A DNA stretch of 46,027 nucleotides, from positions 1-46,027 of the forward strand of contig JABLXA010000019.1 of the NCBI GenBank assembly GCA_013178415.1, in the 5' to 3' direction. The DNA comes from Bacillota bacterium (GTDB taxonomy: Bacteria > Bacillota > SHA-98 > Ch115). Below the pieces are notes generated by a model, which ran no database searches, had not been told where the DNA came from, and saw only the letters and a list, made by a program, of their open reading frames with translations. Both the position numbers and the translations under genes were made by a program. Positions 40,784 to 46,027 of this stretch are shown one piece after another (the first letter of the stretch is position 1; the number at the start of each line of letters is the position of its first letter).

Positions 40784-41617
40784 TCATTTTATGGCTCCGG
40801 CTGTCAATCCCTTTACCAGGTATCTCTGTATAAATGCAAATGCAATAGCCACAGGGATGACGGCTATTGTTGAGGCAGCCATCATCTCATGCCAATAGAC
40901 TATGTTGTACCCTGAGAAATCATACAACGCCAATGTGATAGGCTTTAGGGCACTATTCGTAAGGAATGTCAACGGAAACATGAGCTGATCCCATCCCATG
41001 ATAAAAGCATATATGCCTGCTGCAGCCAACCCAGGTGCGGCTAATGGCAACATAACCCTGTACAGGGCTTGAATCCTGCTACAACCATCTACCATTGCTG
41101 CCTCTTCTAGCTCTCTGGGGATACTGTCAAAATAACCATGGAGAAGCCATATGACCATTGGTAGAGTGAAGGCAGCGCTGGTTACGATCACTGAGGTAAG
41201 GGTATTCAGAAGGCCATAGGCGCGGATCACTTTATATAGAGGAAGAATAAAGACAACAGGAGAAATCATCTGACTGGCTAGTATCCCAAATAGAAGGGAA
41301 TTGCGCAAGGAAGTGACAGTCCTGCTGATTCCATAAGCTGCAGGAGCTCCCAATAGTATCGAGAGGATTCCGGTCGCGCCCGCAATTGCGAGACTGTTTT
41401 TAAAGGGTATATAGAACTTATACTGTCCACTCCATACAGTAAGGTAGTTTGACCACTCTGGTTTTCCAGGGAATAGCTTTGGAGGCCATTCAAATAACGA
41501 ATCATAGGATTTGAGACTCGTGCCTATCATCACGATAACAGGGAATACCATCAATCCTATGAGCAGAATCAACAACAAATGGGTCATCATCAGATCCAGG
41601 GTCTTTCTTCTGTTCAA
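40784..41617 (-). CDS. Sugar ABC transporter permease, MalG type
   Basis: 277-residue CUT1 permease. N-terminal helix about 12-34, further helices, and the ATPase-docking EAA loop at about 173-190 (REL EEAAMVDGCSRIQAL, then VMLPLA). The tail ends KGLTAGAIK, typical for MalG. It overlaps the partner permease by 4 bases and is therefore coupled. It is the last gene of the second importer; no ATPase is encoded in the window. Confidence 0.95.
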   Translation of the reverse strand: MNRRKTLDLMMTHLLLILLIGLMVFPVIVMIGTSLKSYDSLFEWPPKLFPGKPEWSNYLTVWSGQYKFYIPFKNSLAIAGATGILSILLGAPAAYGISRTVTSLRNSLLFGILASQMISPVVFILPLYKVIRAYGLLNTLTSVIVTSAAFTLPMVIWLLHGYFDSIPRELEEAAMVDGCSRIQALYRVMLPLAAPGLAAAGIYAFIMGWDQLMFPLTFLTNSALKPITLALYDFSGYNIVYWHEMMAASTIAVIPVAIAFAFIQRYLVKGLTAGAIK

Positions 41618-42513
41618 GCCTGCTCACCCCCGCGCCTAAGGATGCGCCAATAAAGTATGCTAAATGCCATCAGGATAATTAGTGTAACAGTCGCATATGC
41701 CGAACTCATTCCAACATCGTAGTTGGAGAAAGCTTCACGGTAAGTCTTGACCACTAGGATTTCTGTAGCGTTCAGTGGGCCGCCCCCTGTCATTGTCCAG
41801 ATAATGTTAAATGAATTAAAAGTCCAGATTATTGATAATGTTGTTGCGGCCAGCAGTACCGGGATAAGAAGCGGCATGGTTATAAAGCGAAACTTGTGCC
41901 ATGATCCAGCCCCGTCTACTGACGCCGCTTGATAGATGTCATTCGGTATAGATTGTAGCCCCGCCAGGAATACAATGGCCATAAACGGAACCCCCCTCCA
42001 CATGTCTACAACCATTGCAGCGAGAAATGCAGAGGTCGTATTCCCAAGCCAGGAGTAATGATCGGATAGAATGCCAAGTTTCATCAGATAGTAGTTGAGC
42101 ATTCCATATTGACCATTGAAAATCCATTTCCATACAATTGCGCCTATCACCTGAGGCGTAGCCCACGGAACAAGCAGCAGAACACGATATACTGCATTAC
42201 CGCGGAATTCCTTGTTTAGCAGGACTGCTATGAGCAACCCGATTAAACTCTTCCCCAGGACAGAACCTAAGGTCCATACAGTTGTTCTAAGAAGGGTGCT
42301 CCAGAATCCTGGATCGATAGCAAGGGTGATGAAATTCGTAAACCCTATAAGAGTGGAGCCAGCCATAGGATTGATCAACGATTCCTTGAATACTGAAGAT
42401 TTCAAGGTGGTAAGTAGTGGGAACCCTATTATGGCTATCATGCATATGAGTGCGGGCAAGGTCGCAACCAGTGCCGTCTTCTGTTGGTCATCCAATTTGA
42501 TCTTAGTACTCAT
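41614..42513 (-). CDS. Sugar ABC transporter permease, MalF type
   Basis: About 299-residue CUT1 permease with six predicted helices. The EAA loop is at about 190-210 (IYQAASVDGAGSWHKFRF). The frame opens 25 codons further upstream, but ATG 42513 (MSTKIKLDDQQK) has a perfect AGGAGG 7 bases before it, so I chose it; the upstream part overlaps the intron-like relic. It lies between the binding-protein and MalG-type genes. Confidence 0.95.
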   Translation of the reverse strand: MSTKIKLDDQQKTALVATLPALICMIAIIGFPLLTTLKSSVFKESLINPMAGSTLIGFTNFITLAIDPGFWSTLLRTTVWTLGSVLGKSLIGLLIAVLLNKEFRGNAVYRVLLLVPWATPQVIGAIVWKWIFNGQYGMLNYYLMKLGILSDHYSWLGNTTSAFLAAMVVDMWRGVPFMAIVFLAGLQSIPNDIYQAASVDGAGSWHKFRFITMPLLIPVLLAATTLSIIWTFNSFNIIWTMTGGGPLNATEILVVKTYREAFSNYDVGMSSAYATVTLIILMAFSILYWRILRRGGEQA

Positions 42514-42526
42514 GATTGGCCTCCTA

Positions 42527-42604
42527 TCACCAAGAGAGGGGGCATCCCACCCCCATCCCCTCATACCGCCAGACATGTAGACCCTCATCCGGCGGTTCGC
42601 GGCC
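42527..42604 (-). mobile_element. Second group II intron 3' relic
   Basis: On the minus strand GAACCGCCGGATGAGG, then a CATGTCTGGCGGTATGAGGG block and a GGGATGGGGG...CCCCCTCTC stem follow the same pattern as the relic at 7255-7345. It includes both strands of domain V (CCGCC...GGCGG) and the domain VI stem. It sits between binding-protein and permease genes, so it must be read through in the operon. No intron-encoded protein is present. Confidence 0.55.
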
Positions 42605-42625
42605 CATTCCGGGCATACAAAGAGC

Positions 42626-42649
42626 GGCGGGTATGTTCGAATACCCGCC
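42626..42649 (-). promoter_or_regulatory. Stem-loop after second binding-protein gene
   Basis: Perfect 9-bp inverted repeat GGCGGGTAT/ATACCCGCC (42626-42634 with 42641-42649) with a 6-base loop, 19 bases downstream of the stop. It has the same place in the operon as the hairpin at 2145-2174, with no U-tract, so it is likely a stabiliser or attenuator giving more binding protein than permease. Confidence 0.7.
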
Positions 42650-42667
42650 AGAAAAAGGACACCAGGG

Positions 42668-43933
42668 TTACTTCTTTGAGGAGGCAGGGACTAGACCCTG
42701 CTCTTCGATCTCACGTGCGGCCTCTTTCACTGCCTGCTCAGGTGTGGCCTTCTGTAAAAGTACCTTCTGAATCATCTCAACTATAATCTTCTGCATAGGC
42801 TCCCAACGGAGCGGTTGAGGCTGTGGCACTCCATATTGGGCCATCTTAATAAAAGTAGAGAAATATGGATCTTTCTGAAATTCCGGCAATCCAGCAATCT
42901 TAGGCCCTTGAGGAACAAGGCCTCCGATCTTATCTCTAAATATCTGCTCTTGCTCGCTTGTTATGAAGTCAAGCAGTAGCCAGGCTTCCTTAGGATGCTT
43001 GGTCTTACTATATATCCCCGTGCAGTCGGAAACCAATTCAGTCGCTATACCCTCCGGCCCAGCAGGGAGCAAGGCCGCCGCATAAGGGGTCTTTGGATTC
43101 TGTGGAGGCCTCCCCACGGACCTGCCTCCCCATGGCCCACTTACGAACATCGCAATCCGGCCAGCAGCAAATAACTCTGGCAATTGTTCACGGTGGTATT
43201 CAAGGGGATTCGGAACGACCTTATGTACTGTATATAGATCTCGATAGAATCTGAGGGCTTCTATGGCTCGAGGACTATCTAAGATGAGATTTCCTTTTTC
43301 ATCGAATACGTTCCCACCCGCCTGGAATAAATAACAGAAGTACTGAGAGAGCGTGCTAACATGATTTGCCCCGGCAATGGCGAATCCATAGATGCCCGGA
43401 TGCTCTTCTTGCACCTTCTTCGCGACTTTGACAAGTTCATCCCATGTCTTTGGAGGCGTTTTAATTAAATCACTTCTATAAATCAAGGCCTGGGTGCTAT
43501 ATGCCCGTGGCATTGCATATAGTTTGCCCTTGTATGTCATCGCTTTAATAAGGCCTGGATAATACATGTTACGTTTATCTTGTGTTACTAGTTTATCGAG
43601 CGGCATAAAGGCTCCCATTTCGACAAACTCTGGGAGCCATCTTGCTCCTATTTGTATCACATCTGGGCCGTCTCCGGCCATGATCATGTTGACAAGCCTA
43701 TCGTGCACCAAATCCCAAGGAACGTCAAGCAGCTCAACCTTTATATTAGGATATTTGGCTTCAAACCTTTCCAGGTGACCCTGCCATGTCTGGCGGGATA
43801 CTGGCTGGTCGCCACCCGGATATAGCCAGCGTATTGTAACCTTCTCTGCTCCAAATGCACCTGACGAAGATATGGCGACAGTTAGGATCACGATAAGGAA
43901 CCAAGAGAATGACAAAGCGCACTTCTTTCTCAT
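42668..43933 (-). CDS. Extracellular sugar-binding protein, family 1
   Basis: 421 residues, SBP family 1. Signal peptide (MRKKCALSFSWFLIVILTVA, cut near GAFGAEK) without a lipobox cysteine at the cut. The mature protein has a HLERFEAKYPNIKVELL motif, VIQIGARWLPEFVEMG, a YALIYRSDL-type segment (ALIYRSDLIKTP) and a FVSGPWG stretch typical of these binding proteins, and ends with an ATPEQAVKEAA helix. ATG 43933 is preceded by AGGAGGT at 10 bases. First of an operon with two permeases. Confidence 0.95.
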   Translation of the reverse strand: MRKKCALSFSWFLIVILTVAISSSGAFGAEKVTIRWLYPGGDQPVSRQTWQGHLERFEAKYPNIKVELLDVPWDLVHDRLVNMIMAGDGPDVIQIGARWLPEFVEMGAFMPLDKLVTQDKRNMYYPGLIKAMTYKGKLYAMPRAYSTQALIYRSDLIKTPPKTWDELVKVAKKVQEEHPGIYGFAIAGANHVSTLSQYFCYLFQAGGNVFDEKGNLILDSPRAIEALRFYRDLYTVHKVVPNPLEYHREQLPELFAAGRIAMFVSGPWGGRSVGRPPQNPKTPYAAALLPAGPEGIATELVSDCTGIYSKTKHPKEAWLLLDFITSEQEQIFRDKIGGLVPQGPKIAGLPEFQKDPYFSTFIKMAQYGVPQPQPLRWEPMQKIIVEMIQKVLLQKATPEQAVKEAAREIEEQGLVPASSKK

Positions 43934-44351
43934 GTAATATGGTACCTCCTATCTCCTTGTGGGATTATAGTATATCGCGGTACATCGAAGCCTATATCCT
44001 GTCTACTGGATCCCTCCTTTTTGCGGCATGCAGGTGATAAATAAGGGGAAGTGGTTGAATGGGACAAGATCGGATCTCCAGGAAAACATTTCGCATCCTC
44101 ATTATACTAAGGAAATCCTGCATGGTCAATATATTAATTCTTGTGTCGAAAATACTTCCAGCTCTTTCATCATTCAAACGGTAGAATGTTTATATTGAGA
44201 TTCCGCAAAATTATTGGTATCATCTATTTAACGGTGTATGCCGATGCAACATTGACGAAGACTTATTTCTAATCCTGTATAAAGTTTGAGTCTGCATGAT
44301 TTGGCCGCTAGAATAACCCGTAATGGGAATACCAGAGGGAGGAAACAGCCT
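43934..44351. promoter_or_regulatory. Divergent control region, importer and ROK regulator
   Basis: About 420 bases between the importer (minus) and the ROK gene (plus). On the minus strand TATAAT at 43964-43969 is a good -10 for the importer; the -35 is weak. The stretch just upstream of it (GTACCGCGATATAC) is a loose palindrome that could be the regulator's operator. No other gene is supported. Confidence 0.45.
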
Positions 44352-45434
44352 TTGAAAGCCATAAAGACAACAGCTAGCTCCGCGCTGGCAAAACAAATCA
44401 ATCGCTCGCTAATTCTAGACTGTCTATCGAAATATGCACCCCTTTCCCGGTCCGACATAGCGAGGCTTACTCGATTAAGCCCATCCACGGTCTCAGGGAT
44501 AATTGATGAACTGATCAAGGCGAAATTCGTTCTAGAGATACAATCTGGGCCATCAACGGGCGGAAGAAAGCCCATACTTCTAGGTTTTAACCATTCGGCC
44601 AGGATGGCCATTGTCGTGGAAGTGACAGTGAGCATGATCCGAGCCGCCAGTGTAGATCTAGGGGGTGCCATAGGGTTATTATCTGAAATTCCATCTAGTG
44701 ATTTATCTACTGAGGAACTGGTTGGGAAGATACTTGAGGTTATAGCCAGGATACTTGCCAGGATTCCCAAAAGGCATCGCGAAGTTGTTGGCGTAGGAAT
44801 CGTCATACCAGGCATAGTGAATACTGCGGAGGGATTGGTGATCCGTTCCTCTCGCCTGAACTGGACGAACGTGCCACTTGGCAAGATAGTATCAAGAGAA
44901 TTTTCAGTCCCTGTTCTCATTGAAAGGGACGTGAGGGCCGCAGCCTATGGAGAAAGGATTTTCGGCAAGGCCAAAGGAGTAAGCAGTTTTGTATATGTAA
45001 CTATAGGAAAGGGCGGTATAGGGGCCGGTATAGTGATTGATGACAATCCTTATCCAGGAGCTAATATGAGGGCTGGCGAATTGGGACATATAACAGTGGC
45101 TCTTGGAGGCGAAAGATGTTCCTGCGGGAATGCCGGATGCCTTGGCACCTTTATTGGAGGGGATGTGCCGGACATCCAGACTGACACCCTCATAGAATAC
45201 TGTGGCGCAGGTATCGTGAATCTTGTGAACCTTATCGACCCAGAGATGGTCATATTGGGTGGCGAATATATTGACTCAATTCCCGGACTAGCGACAGCCA
45301 TTGGAGAATTCGTTCATAATAGGGTTCTACCTGTCCCCATCGATTCACTAAAAGTGGTCCCCTCAGAACTGGGCCCGAAGGCTTATCTCCTTGGTATGGC
45401 CAGTCTTGTTTTCAACAGTATCTTAGGAGCGTAG
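44352..45434 (+). CDS. ROK-family transcriptional regulator, internally shortened
   Basis: 360 residues with the TTG start at 44352 (GAGGGAGG 9 bases upstream; an ATG-like opening at 44286 has no good site). An N-terminal winged helix (LSRSDIARLTRLSPSTVSGII) is followed by a sugar-kinase-like ROK domain: GVGIVIPGIV, RDVRAAAYGE, then GHITVALGGERCSCGNAGCLGTF with the zinc-binding cysteines. After GCLGTFIGG the usual 50-60-residue helical segment is missing: the frame goes straight to VNLVNLIDPEMVILGG. The deletion is in frame. The effector is probably the sugar carried by the divergent importer. Whether it still folds and senses is uncertain. Confidence 0.85.
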   Translation: MKAIKTTASSALAKQINRSLILDCLSKYAPLSRSDIARLTRLSPSTVSGIIDELIKAKFVLEIQSGPSTGGRKPILLGFNHSARMAIVVEVTVSMIRAASVDLGGAIGLLSEIPSSDLSTEELVGKILEVIARILARIPKRHREVVGVGIVIPGIVNTAEGLVIRSSRLNWTNVPLGKIVSREFSVPVLIERDVRAAAYGERIFGKAKGVSSFVYVTIGKGGIGAGIVIDDNPYPGANMRAGELGHITVALGGERCSCGNAGCLGTFIGGDVPDIQTDTLIEYCGAGIVNLVNLIDPEMVILGGEYIDSIPGLATAIGEFVHNRVLPVPIDSLKVVPSELGPKAYLLGMASLVFNSILGA

Positions 45435-45580
45435 ATTATTTTGTGTAAATGGTCTTTTCATATGATCCCCCGCCACGGGCCATAGGGCAGACGCAGCCAC
45501 CTCCATCCGGTCACCGAACTGAAGAATGAGCTGCGATATACAGTCTGCCCATTCCCTTACTGGCGTAGTCCATTTCTTGG

Positions 45581-46027
45581 TCATGTCCATGGTAGCAATG
45601 CCTTATCTGTACTTCCAATTGAGGTAGGACCACCATCTTCGAAACCCTCGACATTCGCAACATGAAACCACTTGGGACTTCTGTGGAACCTTGCCGAGTT
45701 GTTTCAGCACCGGCTCCAGTATGCAGGCTTGAGACTCCAAGTCTGAAGCTTGGCAAGTTCTATAATATTCGGGGCATCAAAGCCTTCCGGGAAAATGACC
45801 CATTTCCATACTCCTTCTCCTACAACCTGCCTCTCTAGCTCTAGATTACCGGTCATCAGATTAATGCTGCCAGGCGATGAAGGTACGCTCACACCTGACC
45901 TGTTTGAAGAACCGTCAAATAAGTTTGATATCAGTGCATTGGCTGTAGCAAGGAAGTCCACTGGATTCAAACTCCCCCCGCCTATCGGTACTGCATCCGG
46001 AATCCGTCCGTTCATATCGATGAAATC
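45581..46027 (-). pseudogene. Unidentified gene with in-frame TGA, cut by window edge
   Basis: One minus-strand frame is open from the window edge (46027) to 45707, reading MNGRIPDAVPIGGGSLNPVD, then PGSINLMTGNLELERQVVGE and WVIFPEGFD. It then meets TGA (45704-45706) and continues in the same frame with protein-like residues (NNSARFHRSPKWFHVANVEG and FEDGGPTSIGSTDKALLPWT) to a second TGA at 45581. I do not recognise the family. A nonsense mutation in a decaying gene is the simplest view. Confidence 0.45.

Overview
Organism. The window looks like a chromosomal segment of an anaerobic member of the Bacillota (Firmicutes) or a close relative. The evidence is an AddB-AddA recombination helicase-nuclease, a CD1871A-like CXXC peptide next to a membrane 4Fe-4S protein, a RACo-type corrinoid activator, strong AGGAGG ribosome binding sites and frequent TTG/GTG starts. 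Both sugar-binding proteins have signal peptides without a lipobox cysteine. That is unusual for a one-membrane Firmicute and hints at a diderm lineage, but I cannot place the organism further. No rRNA, tRNA, CRISPR array or complete insertion sequence was seen.

Layout. 1-3.5 kb: a sugar ABC importer (binding protein and two permeases, no ATPase) with a broken GntR regulator behind it. 3.9-6.6 kb: a translationally coupled URO-D-family protein and PHP phosphoesterase, then the N-terminus of a GH92 mannosidase cut off where a Phd/RelE toxin-antitoxin module begins. 7.2-12.4 kb: a DUF362 protein, an SDR dehydrogenase, an Smr protein, a small protein with an internal tandem duplication, palindrome-rich non-coding DNA, and relics (group II intron tail, E2 acyltransferase end, HicA fragment). 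12.4-21.7 kb: RACo, addB and addA as one minus-strand operon. 21.9-28.4 kb: plus-strand genes for the CXXC peptide, the NapH-like ferredoxin, a broken DUF2207 gene, an exported AbgB-like M20 hydrolase, an AlbA_2/Schlafen-type regulator and YchF. 28.6-34 kb: a cyclic-nucleotide signalling cluster. 34.3-39.3 kb: a two-component system followed by a hyaluronan-synthase-like glycosyltransferase and a nucleotide-sugar dehydrogenase. 40.8-45.4 kb: a second sugar ABC importer with a divergent ROK regulator. The right edge holds an unidentified gene interrupted by an in-frame TGA.

How genes work together. The most interesting unit is 28.6-34 kb. A membrane CHASE2 adenylate cyclase, an exported FecR-domain protein and a CRP-type regulator lie head to tail. 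Immediately after them, in front of a gene for a secreted Gly-rich, Gln/Thr-repeat protein of unknown function, are two near-consensus CRP sites. Taking the best -10 hexamer, they centre at -41.5 and -64.5, the geometry of a CRP-activated promoter. Cyclase, receptor protein and target appear to be encoded side by side, as a self-contained envelope-sensing cAMP circuit. A second coherent unit is the RR-HK-GT2-dehydrogenase operon, which suggests a regulated uronic-acid-containing exopolysaccharide.

The window is also rich in gene relics (GntR, GH92, E2, HicA, DUF2207, polysaccharide deacetylase, a shortened ROK protein, the right-edge gene), so this region has undergone repeated deletion and insertion.
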